26,814 nucleotides of DNA. Source: a virus. This document shows, piece by piece, positions 15,410-23,457 of this stretch; position 1 is the stretch's first letter, and each line of letters starts with the position of its first letter. The stretch covers positions 1-26,814 of the IMG/VR virus record IMGVR_UViG_3300042291_000991; one strand, given 5' to 3'. Position numbers and translations under genes: made by a program. The notes under the pieces were generated by a model. That model had not been told where the DNA came from, did not search any database, and was given only the letters and a program-made list of their open reading frames with translations.

Positions 15410-15415
15410 ACGTAA

Positions 15416-17002
15416 ATGGCCATTGTACAAATCTCAAGAATTACCAACCGCAAAGGTTTAATAGAAAACCTGCCGCAGTTGGCTGGTGCCGAATTAGGGT
15501 GGGCAATTGATACTCGCCAACTGTTTATTGGAAACGGAACACTCGAAGAAGGTGCGCCGGTTATCGGTAACACAGAAATTTTAACACAATTTTCCGACAT
15601 TACTGCACTTAGTAACTATACTTACAAAGATATTGCTGTAGGGTATGCTGCTCAAACAGGTCCTACATCTAGTGATCCAATAGTACGTACAGTACAAGCC
15701 AAACTAGACGATTTTGCAGATGTTAGAGATTTTGGGGCAGTCGGCGATGGATCCGCTGATGATACTGAAGCAATTAATCGTGCCTTATATCAATTGTATT
15801 GTGTCGAAACTAACACTCAAATTCGCCGTTCCTTATATTTTCCGGCTGGTACATATAGAATTACAGAAAGTTTAATAATTCCCACCTATGCAAAACTTGT
15901 TGGGGAAGGTGCTGACTGTACTATTATACAATTAGATACAAGTAGTGATATTTCCAGTTTAAGTGCTTACGTAGCAAGATATGGTGATAGTTTACAGCAA
16001 ACAGGTGTTAACATTGGTAGCAATGGAGCAACTGCCCCTCGTAATATCGAAATTAGTTCAATGACATTCGGAACTGTGGAAATTACTGACGTATTTTTAG
16101 TCGAAAATGCCACACAATGTTATTTTGATAGTGTAAATTTTGTCGGGCCATTAACCACAAGTAGTATAACTGCTGACCCTGCTAGCGATGACATAGCTGG
16201 TGTAAGATTTGCCAGCACAGCCAGCTTAGTGTGTAATCAAATTACATTCGACAAATGTAGATTTGCAGGCCTGAATTATGGCATCAACACAGACCAAGAA
16301 ATTAATTCGATTACTGTAAGCAACAGTAAATTTGAAATTTTATATCAAGGTATCACATTAGGAACCAGTACTCCTGTAAATGGCGGTGCCACTGGATTTC
16401 GAGCAGTCCATAATATGTTTGATTTGGTATATGCCCAAGGCATAGTTTACGACTTAGTCGATCTTAATGTCACAGCTTATAACGTATTCTATGACGTAGG
16501 CAATAACTATACTAGCAATCCTGTAGTTGCTGTCATTGAATTTGGCAACGATAACAACGCCAGTATATCTGATATGTTTGAACGCAGTAACGACGAAGCT
16601 AATGCAGTTTCTCGTGTATTGGTAACTGGTGCAAGCACCACTACCGGCACACAGATACAGATAGGACGGTATGCTCGAGAAAACGGCAGAACACAATCTT
16701 TAGGTAACAATCAATCTAATCAGACTATTTTTACAACTGATACTGCAACTATAAAAGCATTTCAAATGACATATACTATTCAAAGAGACATTGCTATAAG
16801 ATTCGGAACACTTATAGTGACAGCACAAAATTCTGATGATAGTAGTTTGACGCTGGCATACGCAGATGATTTTACAGAAAACATAGACACCGGAATTACT
16901 TTAGCAGTATCTCAATCAAGCAATGTGATTACAGTGAAATATTCAAGTACAAATACTGGACTAATTGGTACACTTACTTACTCACTTTCATATCTGTCTT
17001 AA
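15416..17002 (+). CDS. Tailspike/tail fibre with pectate-lyase-type beta-helix
   Basis: A 528-residue protein. The first ~45 residues (LPQLAGAELGWAIDTRQLFIGNGT) match the short N-terminal module shared by tropism-determinant-like tail proteins. A pectate-lyase-3-type start follows near residue 100 (VRDFGAVGDGSADDTEAIN), then an extended run of beta-helix rungs to about residue 400 (ISSMTFGTVEITDVF, ITFDKCRFAGLNYGINTD) and a beta-rich C-terminal domain. Such proteins bind and often cut surface polysaccharide, so this one probably sets host range. No single catalytic pair can be assigned with confidence. A candidate late promoter lies upstream, and the next gene starts directly at the stop. Confidence 0.8.
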   Translation: MAIVQISRITNRKGLIENLPQLAGAELGWAIDTRQLFIGNGTLEEGAPVIGNTEILTQFSDITALSNYTYKDIAVGYAAQTGPTSSDPIVRTVQAKLDDFADVRDFGAVGDGSADDTEAINRALYQLYCVETNTQIRRSLYFPAGTYRITESLIIPTYAKLVGEGADCTIIQLDTSSDISSLSAYVARYGDSLQQTGVNIGSNGATAPRNIEISSMTFGTVEITDVFLVENATQCYFDSVNFVGPLTTSSITADPASDDIAGVRFASTASLVCNQITFDKCRFAGLNYGINTDQEINSITVSNSKFEILYQGITLGTSTPVNGGATGFRAVHNMFDLVYAQGIVYDLVDLNVTAYNVFYDVGNNYTSNPVVAVIEFGNDNNASISDMFERSNDEANAVSRVLVTGASTTTGTQIQIGRYARENGRTQSLGNNQSNQTIFTTDTATIKAFQMTYTIQRDIAIRFGTLIVTAQNSDDSSLTLAYADDFTENIDTGITLAVSQSSNVITVKYSSTNTGLIGTLTYSLSYLS

Positions 17003-17431
17003 ATGTGGGAAGCCCTGTATCAAGATAGGCTTACCGACTGGCACAAACTAAGACAAGCCGCTAATACATTAAACCAGCAAGATCAATTGCTTTCCATTAA
17101 TAATTGGTGGTTTTGTGCCCCTATAATTAACAGGGTTATTACATGGGATGATCCCGCCAAGTGGCCAGCTCCTTGGGAATTATTAAACAATAAAGGTTAT
17201 TGTGAGCTTGCTAGAGCACTAGGTATAGTGTATACTATAATGCTAGTAGATAATAGAACCTACACAAATTTAAAAATAATACAGACTGAAAAAGACAATT
17301 TAGTCCTGGTTGATGACGGGAAATATATATTGAATTGGGCACCAGGCGAGATGTTAAATACCCACTCAGCACCAATACCCACTGTTAAGAACATGATCGA
17401 CAGTTCTAAATTAGAAAGTTTTTTACAATAA
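17003..17431 (+). CDS. Unknown protein after the tailspike, 142 residues
   Basis: The ATG follows the tailspike stop directly, so it is likely a tail-associated partner or chaperone. It is rich in Trp (DWHKLRQ, INNWWFCAPI, KWPAPWELLNN). The stretch NNKGYCELARALGI has a conserved-looking cysteine in a helix start, somewhat like the catalytic cysteine of transglutaminase or papain-like folds, but no matching His-Asp pair is obvious, so I do not claim an enzyme. The C-terminal part ends PIPTVKNMIDSSKLESFLQ. Family not recognised. Confidence 0.6.
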   Translation: MWEALYQDRLTDWHKLRQAANTLNQQDQLLSINNWWFCAPIINRVITWDDPAKWPAPWELLNNKGYCELARALGIVYTIMLVDNRTYTNLKIIQTEKDNLVLVDDGKYILNWAPGEMLNTHSAPIPTVKNMIDSSKLESFLQ

Positions 17432-17438
17432 GCGACAA

Positions 17439-19757
17439 ATGACAATTCAAGTACAAAAAAGAAGCGGTAATCGTGAGCCTTTGAATATCGACAAATGGCA
17501 ATCGCAAATTACCAAAGTTTGCAATGGTATAGCAGATGTAAGTCAAAGCATGATCGAAATCAAAAGTCAACCACACTTTTACGACGGGATTACCACAAAA
17601 GAAATTGATGAAATTACCTTACGTGCCATTGTTGATTTGATAGACGTAGAATCAAATCCTGACGTAGGCAACACCAATTATCAATACGTAGCAGGTAAGC
17701 AACGCTTATCGATGTTGCGTAAAGACGTATATGGCTCTTATGAGCCTCCGTGTCTGTATGAAATTGTTTGCAAAAACGTGGCAGCAGGCGTATACACTAG
17801 TGAACTGCTGACTTGGTACACAGAGGATGATTGGAATCGCCTGGATGATATAATTGATCATGAAAAAGATGAACAGTACGGCTATGCTGCTATTGAACAG
17901 TTAATCGAAAAGTATCTAGTACGCAATCGCACCACTCGAGAAACATACGAAACTCCACAAGTACGTTACATAGTTGCAGCGGCCACTGTGTTTCACAAAG
18001 AAGAGCCTAATTCGGCTCGTATAAAATATATCAAAGAATATTACAATGCCGCAAGCGACGGCCTCTTTACTCTTGCTACTCCTGTACTTGCTGGTCTTGG
18101 CACTCCAACTAAACAGTTTAGTAGTTGTGTGCTTATTCGCAGTGACGATAATCTCGATAGCATCTTTGCATCCGGAGAAATGATGGCCAAGTATGCGGCC
18201 AAACGTGCCGGTATTGGCTTAGAGATTGGCCGCCTACGCCCGTTAGGCGCACCCATACGCGGCGGTGAGATCATGCACACCGGCATGATTCCATTCTTAA
18301 AGAAATGGTTTGGTGACTTGCGTAGTTGTAGCCAAGGTGGTATTCGCAATGCATCGGCTACTGTATTCTATCCCATATGGCATTACCAGTTTGATGACCT
18401 TATTGTGCTTAAAAACAATCAAGGTACAGAAGAGACCCGTGTACGCTTTATGGATTACGGTGTTGTACTTTCTGCACTCTTCTGGAGACGCTTTAAGAAC
18501 AAAGAGAATATTACATTCTTTGATCCCAATGAAGTGCCTGATCTACATCAAGCTTTCTATAGCAATACAGCTAAGTTTGAAGAACTGTATGTCAAATACG
18601 AAAAGCGTAAAGACCTACGAAAGAAAACAATGAGTGCCGAAGAAGTATTCAAGTCGGGACTGTTGAAAGAACGCACAGACACAGGTCGTATCTATCTTGT
18701 GTTTATCGACAACGTACAGAGTCAAGGTCCATTTGACCCTGAATTCCATACAATTTTCCAAAGCAACTTGTGCTGTGAGATTCTATTGCCCACAGTGCCA
18801 TTCCAACGCTTAGACGACGATGAAGGTCGCATTGCATTGTGTACACTGGGATCGTTAAACTGGGGTGCGTTTCGTAATCCTGAAGACATGCGACGTGCTG
18901 CACGTATTTTACATCGTAGCTTAAACAACATCTTGGACTATCAAGATTTCTTGAGTATTCAAAGTAAGTTAAGCAATGATGAGATTCGTCCCATTGGCAT
19001 TGGTATTACTAATTTGGCATATTGGCACGCCAAACGTGGACTCAAGTATGGCGAGAAAGAAGCACTGACTGAAGTCAAATCGTGGATGGAGCATCAAGCT
19101 TTCTATCTAACTGAAGCTAGTGTTGAACTGGCTCGAGAACGTGGACCATGCCTACACAGTGATCGTACACGCTACGGACAAGGCACATTCCCTTGGGAAC
19201 TACGTGCTGCGGGCGTTAACGAACTTGCTGACTTTACACCTGAACTTGATTGGGAAACTCTACGTGCCCAAATGAAAGAGTACGGTGTACGCAATGCCAC
19301 ACAAATGGCTATTGCCCCTGTTGAATCCAGTTCAGTTGTGATCAACTCAACCAACGGCATTGAACTGCCCATGAGCTTGATCACAGTCAAGGAATCAAAA
19401 GCCGGATCGTTAGTACAGGTAGTTCCAGAATATCAAAAGCTCAAAAACAAATATCAGTTGATGTGGGAACAGCGTGACTGCGATGGTTACTTGAAGACAG
19501 CGTCTGTGTTGGCAGCGTATGTAGATCAAAGTATCTCAACTAACACATTCTACAATCCTGCGCACTTTGCAGATCGTAAAGTGCCCACAACATTGATTGC
19601 CAAGAACTTGATGCAGGCACATCACTGGGGTCTTAAGACTTTCTACTACAGCCTGATCAACAAACAAGGATCTAAAGCTGTTGCAGAAGAGGCTCCTACT
19701 ATGTTAGAAGCAATTGATTTTGATGATGCAGAAGATTGTGAGGCCTGTAAACTATAA
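17439..19757 (+). CDS. nrdA: Class Ia ribonucleotide reductase alpha subunit NrdA
   Basis: The 772-residue protein reduces ribonucleotides to deoxyribonucleotides. An ATP-cone domain (about 1-95, VQKRSGNREPLNIDKW) is kept, so allosteric activity control may remain. The active-site cysteines align with E. coli: C230 in SSCVLI (C225), C445 in SNLCCEI (C439, thiyl radical; N443 and E447 around it) and C468 in LCTLGSLN (C462), with the same 23-residue gap between the last two. NSTNGIELPMS carries the late conserved block. The C-terminal pair C767-x-x-C770 (DCEACKL) relays electrons from glutaredoxin or thioredoxin. It ends in TAATG, coupled to the aldolase gene, and nrdB follows about 2 kb later. 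Confidence 0.96.
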   Translation: MTIQVQKRSGNREPLNIDKWQSQITKVCNGIADVSQSMIEIKSQPHFYDGITTKEIDEITLRAIVDLIDVESNPDVGNTNYQYVAGKQRLSMLRKDVYGSYEPPCLYEIVCKNVAAGVYTSELLTWYTEDDWNRLDDIIDHEKDEQYGYAAIEQLIEKYLVRNRTTRETYETPQVRYIVAAATVFHKEEPNSARIKYIKEYYNAASDGLFTLATPVLAGLGTPTKQFSSCVLIRSDDNLDSIFASGEMMAKYAAKRAGIGLEIGRLRPLGAPIRGGEIMHTGMIPFLKKWFGDLRSCSQGGIRNASATVFYPIWHYQFDDLIVLKNNQGTEETRVRFMDYGVVLSALFWRRFKNKENITFFDPNEVPDLHQAFYSNTAKFEELYVKYEKRKDLRKKTMSAEEVFKSGLLKERTDTGRIYLVFIDNVQSQGPFDPEFHTIFQSNLCCEILLPTVPFQRLDDDEGRIALCTLGSLNWGAFRNPEDMRRAARILHRSLNNILDYQDFLSIQSKLSNDEIRPIGIGITNLAYWHAKRGLKYGEKEALTEVKSWMEHQAFYLTEASVELARERGPCLHSDRTRYGQGTFPWELRAAGVNELADFTPELDWETLRAQMKEYGVRNATQMAIAPVESSSVVINSTNGIELPMSLITVKESKAGSLVQVVPEYQKLKNKYQLMWEQRDCDGYLKTASVLAAYVDQSISTNTFYNPAHFADRKVPTTLIAKNLMQAHHWGLKTFYYSLINKQGSKAVAEEAPTMLEAIDFDDAEDCEACKL

Positions 19758-20374
19758 TGTTAGAAACTATTTGCGACATCATGATAGACGCTTACAAGCG
19801 TAATTGGATCACTAGCCGAGACGGCAATGTTAGTATTCGTCACCACGGCCGAGATCATTTCTACGTTACACCCAGTGGTGTGCGTAAACAAACTCTGCAA
19901 CCTGATCAGTTTAAGAAGATCGGATTTGGCAGTGATAGTGGTGCTGTTGAGTTACCTTACACCGACATCAGTGCTAATCTGAGACCAAGTGGTGAATTAC
20001 CCATGCACTTTGGCCTGCAGACCAAAATTGATACCGAAGTGCGAGTAATCATGCACTTTCATCCCACGTATACCACCGCAGCTATGTATGCAGGTATTGA
20101 TCTACCCAATCTACTCAATGAATTTCCAGAATTGAGTCGATATACCTCAGTGGGTCCAACGGTGGGTATTATACCGCCCATTACACAAGACCTAGCCGAT
20201 GCATGTATCGAGAATATTGGATTCAATGCAGATACCGGTGAGATCAAGTACAATATTATTGGCATGGACAGACACGGAGTAGTTGCTGTTGACACAAGTC
20301 CCTGGCGTGCTTATGAACATATTGAGAGACTAGAGCACATTTGCAAGATTGTATTGGCTAGTGGAAAATATTAA
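19757..20374 (+). CDS. Class II aldolase/adducin-family protein
   Basis: The 205-residue protein has the Zn-binding HxH of class II aldolases in VIMHFHPTY (H100, H102), a conserved glutamate in SGELPMHF, and a later histidine in RHGVVAVDTSPWRAYEHIE. SRDGNVSIR at the N-terminus and YVTPSG fit the phosphate-binding loops of fuculose/ribulose-phosphate aldolases or epimerases. It would catalyse reversible aldol cleavage or 4-epimerisation of a sugar phosphate, or act as a methylthioribulose-phosphate dehydratase-like enzyme. It is coupled to nrdA through TAATG, which is odd for sugar metabolism and may reflect supply of sugar phosphate for nucleotides. A 14-base overlap leads into the next gene. 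Confidence 0.8.
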   Translation: MLETICDIMIDAYKRNWITSRDGNVSIRHHGRDHFYVTPSGVRKQTLQPDQFKKIGFGSDSGAVELPYTDISANLRPSGELPMHFGLQTKIDTEVRVIMHFHPTYTTAAMYAGIDLPNLLNEFPELSRYTSVGPTVGIIPPITQDLADACIENIGFNADTGEIKYNIIGMDRHGVVAVDTSPWRAYEHIERLEHICKIVLASGKY

Positions 20375-20555
20375 ATTTGCCTGGTGGCCCACTAGAGTGA
20401 CCAGTGGGCGACTAATATGGTTAACGAGGTATTGGCACCATCGTAGTCTATACGATAAAAACACAGGTCGTCCACCATTGAATAATTTGTATTTTCAATG
20501 GACAGAAACCGCCCAAGAGAGAACTTGGAGATTATTAAAAGAAACAGTAGTCTAA
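20361..20555 (+). CDS. Small Trp-rich phage protein, 64 residues
   Basis: I start it at the GTG at 20361, overlapping the aldolase end by 14 bases; no strong ribosome site is seen, so coupling is likely. The sequence is dense in aromatic and basic residues (IKFAWWPTRVTSGRLIWLTRYW, then QERTWRLLKETVV), with a compact form. The stop falls two bases before the next ATG. It resembles short hypothetical proteins seen in cyanophage-type genomes, from memory only. Role unknown. Confidence 0.6.
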   Translation: MENIKFAWWPTRVTSGRLIWLTRYWHHRSLYDKNTGRPPLNNLYFQWTETAQERTWRLLKETVV

Positions 20556-20557
20556 AT

Positions 20558-21166
20558 ATGATTTATATAGATGACAAAGACGTTTGGCCAAAACTTAGTG
20601 TAGACGATCTGTGGGTCTATGACAAATTGATTCTGGCAAAAAAATTAGGACATCAAGCTGCACCGGCAGGAGTTCCAGTGCCCACTGCCGGTTGGTATGT
20701 GGTACGTCCCATTACCAATTTACGCATGATGAGCCGCGGAGCAGAGAAAATTTGGCTCACTCCCGATGATGTAGATCTTGTGCCCGACGGATTTTTCTGG
20801 ACAGAGTATTTTGAAGGACGTCACATCTCGGTGGATTTCCACCATGGTATCGGGGTATTGGCAGTAGAAGGATTTAGAAACAGCAACAGACTGGATAGAT
20901 TCTGTAGATGGGAAAAAATACATAACACATATCAGTTTCCTGCGGTGCTGGGCAACATGTATCTAAGACAACCCTGGATCAACATAGAATATGTGGGGTC
21001 AAAAATCATCGAACTTCACATGCGTTGGAATGACGATTTCAGTAATCACACCAGCGATGTTATATATCCAGTCTGGCAGGATGATCCTATTCCGCAACCT
21101 GAAAATACCACTTGGTATCACAGTCCAGCAGGTGATAGACTGGGATTTTGGATATCACATAAATAG
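20558..21166 (+). CDS. Unknown phage protein, 202 residues
   Basis: The start is the ATG at 20558 (MIYIDDKDVWPKLSVDDL); an upstream in-frame ATG would run through the neighbouring gene. The stretch WVYDKLILAKKLGHQAAP followed by GWYVVRPITNLRMMSRGA has the look of an ATP-grasp N-terminal and lysine-binding region, but the catalytic end motifs are not clear, so this is only a hint. FFWTEYFEGRHISVDFHHG and the Trp-rich ending suggest a beta-rich fold. It is adjacent to small phage genes and six bases before the next gene. Confidence 0.6.
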   Translation: MIYIDDKDVWPKLSVDDLWVYDKLILAKKLGHQAAPAGVPVPTAGWYVVRPITNLRMMSRGAEKIWLTPDDVDLVPDGFFWTEYFEGRHISVDFHHGIGVLAVEGFRNSNRLDRFCRWEKIHNTYQFPAVLGNMYLRQPWINIEYVGSKIIELHMRWNDDFSNHTSDVIYPVWQDDPIPQPENTTWYHSPAGDRLGFWISHK

Positions 21167-21171
21167 TTTTT

Positions 21172-21675
21172 ATGAAGATCAAAGATATATTAACAGAATC
21201 CAGTAACCTGTTGTCCAAATGGCGCAACGACGAACCAGTGGCATTTGTCAAAAGCCTTACTAAGAAATTGGGACAGCCTGATGAACTCACAGCTAATCGT
21301 GCTGTATGGTACGATCAAGATGGTTTTAAACGCATAGAAGTTCTGGACGAATATATCCTGCACTGCTGTCCAGCACCGCATTATGATTTTGTGTACAGTA
21401 CCATAGATCTGCATGTGCCAACGAAGTTTGTGCGAGTACTGGCAGAGTCGTCTGAAAGCATCTTGATAGACCTGCTGAAAAACGAAGTATCTGCTCGCTG
21501 TGCCACACTCAGTGCCAATGCAGTGACCTTAAACTATGTGTTGGATGTGGTTTCGGGACGAGTGCAAGGATCAAAAGAAGAATACGAGCGTCGCATTAAA
21601 CAACTGTACAAGAACAAGTTGAATCCAGATCCCGAATGGTGGCCGGATGTTACAAAAGAAGTTAGAAAAAAATAA
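21172..21675 (+). CDS. Unknown phage protein, 167 residues
   Basis: It begins MKIKDILTESSNLL, a common opening in T4-like phage proteins. The middle is mixed (EYILHCCPAPHYDFVYSTIDLHVP), with a CC pair that is not part of a known metal motif. The end is charged and helical (EEYERRIKQLYKNKLNPDP, then VTKEVRKK). No signal or membrane span. It lies just before the nrdB promoter region. Family not recognised. Confidence 0.6.
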   Translation: MKIKDILTESSNLLSKWRNDEPVAFVKSLTKKLGQPDELTANRAVWYDQDGFKRIEVLDEYILHCCPAPHYDFVYSTIDLHVPTKFVRVLAESSESILIDLLKNEVSARCATLSANAVTLNYVLDVVSGRVQGSKEEYERRIKQLYKNKLNPDPEWWPDVTKEVRKK

Positions 21676-21691
21676 TCAAAAGTAAAAGTGT

Positions 21692-21720
21692 TTGACAAAC
21701 TAAACACACCATGTTAAAAT
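21692..21720 (+). promoter_or_regulatory. Sigma70-type promoter for nrdB
   Basis: TTGACA (21692-21697), 17-base spacer, TAAAAT (21715-21720). The start would be near 21727, giving a leader of about 67 bases before nrdB. It lies in the largest intergenic gap of the window (21676-21793). Confidence 0.8.
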
Positions 21721-21733
21721 AGACTTTTAACAT
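21711..21733 (+). promoter_or_regulatory. Operator-like 9-bp inverted repeat across the nrdB -10 and start point
   Basis: ATGTTAAAA (21711-21719) and TTTTAACAT (21725-21733) are perfect inverted copies around a 5-base spacer. The left arm covers the -10 box and the right arm the start site. This is where a repressor dimer would block transcription. It does not resemble the NrdR box I know. Confidence 0.5.
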
Positions 21734-21758
21734 TAGAACTCCTAATCTTCTGGAAATC

Positions 21759-21797
21759 ATGCAACAATCACAATTATGTCAAAGAAATAAACTATGA
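21759..21797 (+). CDS. Possible 12-codon leader peptide before nrdB
   Basis: An ATG at 21759, preceded by GGAAA, opens a frame MQQSQLCQRNKL whose TGA stop (21795-21797) overlaps the nrdB ATG (ATGA). nrdB itself has no clear ribosome site, so its translation may depend on reading this leader. Short frames arise by chance, so confidence is low. Confidence 0.3.
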   Translation: MQQSQLCQRNKL

Positions 21798-22897
21798 GCA
21801 CAGCACAATACAATTTAAAAACAAAAACAGATTACTTGAATCGCAAGATGTTTCTGGATCCAGCAGGCCCAGTTACTATACAACGCTTTGAAGAAGTCAA
21901 GTACAACAAGATTGCCAACTTTGAAACTACAGCACGTGGTTTCTTTTGGGTACCTGAAGAGATTAGCCTAACCAAGGATGCCGGCGACTTCAAAGATGCC
22001 AGCGATGCTGTCAAGCACATCTTCACCAGCAACCTGTTACGCCAAACTGCCTTAGACAGCTTGCAAGGACGTGGTCCTGCACAGGTGTTTACACCTTGTG
22101 TGAGTTTGCCCGAACTAGAAGCCCTGATGTATAACTGGAGCTTCTTTGAAACAAACATCCATAGTCGTAGCTACAGTCATATCATTCGCAACATCTACAA
22201 CGTGCCCAAAGATGTATTCAACACTATTCACGACACCGAAGAGATTGTTGGTATGGCCGCTAGTGTTGGCCGGTATTATGACGAACTCCATGTAATCAAC
22301 TGTCGTAAAGAACTTAATCCTGACAGTGTTACTGAGAAAGAACACATCAAAGCAATATGGTTAGCCTTGCACGCCAGCTATGCACTTGAAGCCTTCCGCT
22401 TTATGGTCAGCTTTGCTACCAGTTTAGCAATGGTTGAAAATCGTATCTTCATCGGCAATGGCAACATCATCAGTTTGATACTGCAAGACGAGTTATTGCA
22501 TAAAGGCTGGACTGCTTTCTTGATCAATCAGGTGGTCAAAGAAGATCCTCGCTTTGCAGAGGTCAAGGCCGATTGTGAAGAAGAAGTTTACGAAGTTTAC
22601 CGAGATGTCATTCGTGAAGAAAAGGCCTGGGCCACTTACTTGTTTAAGAAAGGTCCTGTGATTGGTCTCAACGCCAACATCTTAATGGACTTTGTGGACT
22701 ACACAGCAGTAGACGCACTCAAGCAGATTGGCATCAAGTATCAAGGCACAGCACCACGCACCACACCGATTCCTTGGTTCAACAAGCACACTGACATACA
22801 CAAGAAACAATCGGCATTACAGGAAACTGAATCAACGAACTATGTTATTGGTGTAATGAGCGATGATCTTGACTATGATCAATTACCGTCACTATAA
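21794..22897 (+). CDS. nrdB: Class Ia ribonucleotide reductase beta subunit NrdB
   Basis: The 367-residue ferritin-like protein carries the di-iron centre and tyrosyl radical for NrdA. ALDSLQGRGP supplies the first ligand (D88), FFETNIHSRSYSH holds E119, H123 and radical tyrosine Y127, ALEAFRF has the third carboxylate, and QDELLHKGW the final ExxH pair. Compared with E. coli (E115, H118, Y122) the glutamate is one residue further from the histidine (ExxxH rather than ExxH), an oddity noted below. It has its own sigma70 promoter, separate from nrdA, and is followed within nine bases by glutaredoxin. The ending DDLDYDQLPSL matches the usual C-terminal tail that docks on NrdA. Confidence 0.95.
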   Translation: MSTAQYNLKTKTDYLNRKMFLDPAGPVTIQRFEEVKYNKIANFETTARGFFWVPEEISLTKDAGDFKDASDAVKHIFTSNLLRQTALDSLQGRGPAQVFTPCVSLPELEALMYNWSFFETNIHSRSYSHIIRNIYNVPKDVFNTIHDTEEIVGMAASVGRYYDELHVINCRKELNPDSVTEKEHIKAIWLALHASYALEAFRFMVSFATSLAMVENRIFIGNGNIISLILQDELLHKGWTAFLINQVVKEDPRFAEVKADCEEEVYEVYRDVIREEKAWATYLFKKGPVIGLNANILMDFVDYTAVDALKQIGIKYQGTAPRTTPIPWFNKHTDIHKKQSALQETESTNYVIGVMSDDLDYDQLPSL

Positions 22898-22906
22898 GGA
22901 GAAAAA

Positions 22907-23152
22907 ATGACACTGACAGTATACACCAAAGACAATTGTCCGTTTTGCGATCGAGCCAAAACGCTTTTAGAAAGTCGCGGGATAGCGTATAATACTATTA
23001 ACTTGGAACAGCAACCAGATGCTCGCGAGTTTTTAGTGAATCAAGGCCTGCGTAGTGTTCCCCAAATTTTCAATGACACAACACTATTGCAGGGCGGTTA
23101 TCAAGGACTAGCAGCACAACCTGAAGAATTTTGGACCCAACTTAAAGGATAA
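22907..23152 (+). CDS. Glutaredoxin (dithiol, CPFC)
   Basis: The 81-residue protein starts after a strong TAAGGAG (22895-22901) and has the CPFC active site (C11, C14), the cis-proline loop SVPQIF and the GG glutathione site (LLQGGYQGL), at normal length. It would reduce the C-terminal cysteines of NrdA. The dithiol site makes a role as Fe-S carrier less likely than for CGFS monothiol glutaredoxins. Its position directly after nrdB supports the ribonucleotide-reduction role. The stop overlaps the next ATG (TAATG). Confidence 0.92.
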   Translation: MTLTVYTKDNCPFCDRAKTLLESRGIAYNTINLEQQPDAREFLVNQGLRSVPQIFNDTTLLQGGYQGLAAQPEEFWTQLKG

Positions 23153-23457
23153 TGATGAACGAAGGCGAAATTAACACAATCAAACTTACTTCTGGCGAAG
23201 AAGTTGTGGCAAAAATTATGAAGATTGACGACGGTATGTTAGTTGTTAAACAACCAGTCAGTATTGGGCCTGGCCCAAACGGCGGTCCTCCGATGCTGAT
23301 GCCCAGCATGTTTACCGCCGAAATGGGCCAGGATGTAATCCTATATGCTTCGGCAATTTCTATGATTGCCCCCACAAGAGAAGATGTTAAAGTTTCTTAT
23401 ATTAAAGCAACAACCGGCATTGATGTGCCGGCCAAGAAACAAATTATTACAGGTTAA
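23152..23457 (+). CDS. Small Sm-like-looking phage protein, 101 residues
   Basis: It starts in a TAATG overlap with glutaredoxin (an ATG three bases later is also possible). The first half, TIKLTSGEEVVAKIMKIDDG then MLVVKQPVSIG, follows the strand pattern of Sm/LSm folds, in which a TGE-like turn precedes a bent sheet. A Gly/Pro-rich loop (GPGPNGGPPMLMP) and a second strand pair (DVILYASAISMIAPT) follow. It could bind RNA or form a ring, but this rests on pattern alone. It ends in a 4-base TTAA overlap with the convergent methyltransferase stop. Confidence 0.55.
   Translation: MMNEGEINTIKLTSGEEVVAKIMKIDDGMLVVKQPVSIGPGPNGGPPMLMPSMFTAEMGQDVILYASAISMIAPTREDVKVSYIKATTGIDVPAKKQIITG

Noticed and set aside
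20551-20558. TCTAAATA before the 202-residue gene as a late promoter
   Set aside because: The octamer touches the start codon, so it cannot lie upstream of a usable leader.
21158-21165. CATAAATA before the 167-residue gene as a late promoter
   Set aside because: It would start transcription at the ATG itself (leaderless), and is formed by the preceding gene's last codons and stop.
21711-21733. Inverted repeat before nrdB as a terminator
   Set aside because: It has only AT pairs beyond one GC, no T-run after it, and it overlaps the -10 box of a strong promoter.
22907-23152. Glutaredoxin as an Fe-S carrier
   Set aside because: The active site is dithiol CPFC, not CGFS, and it sits next to nrdB.
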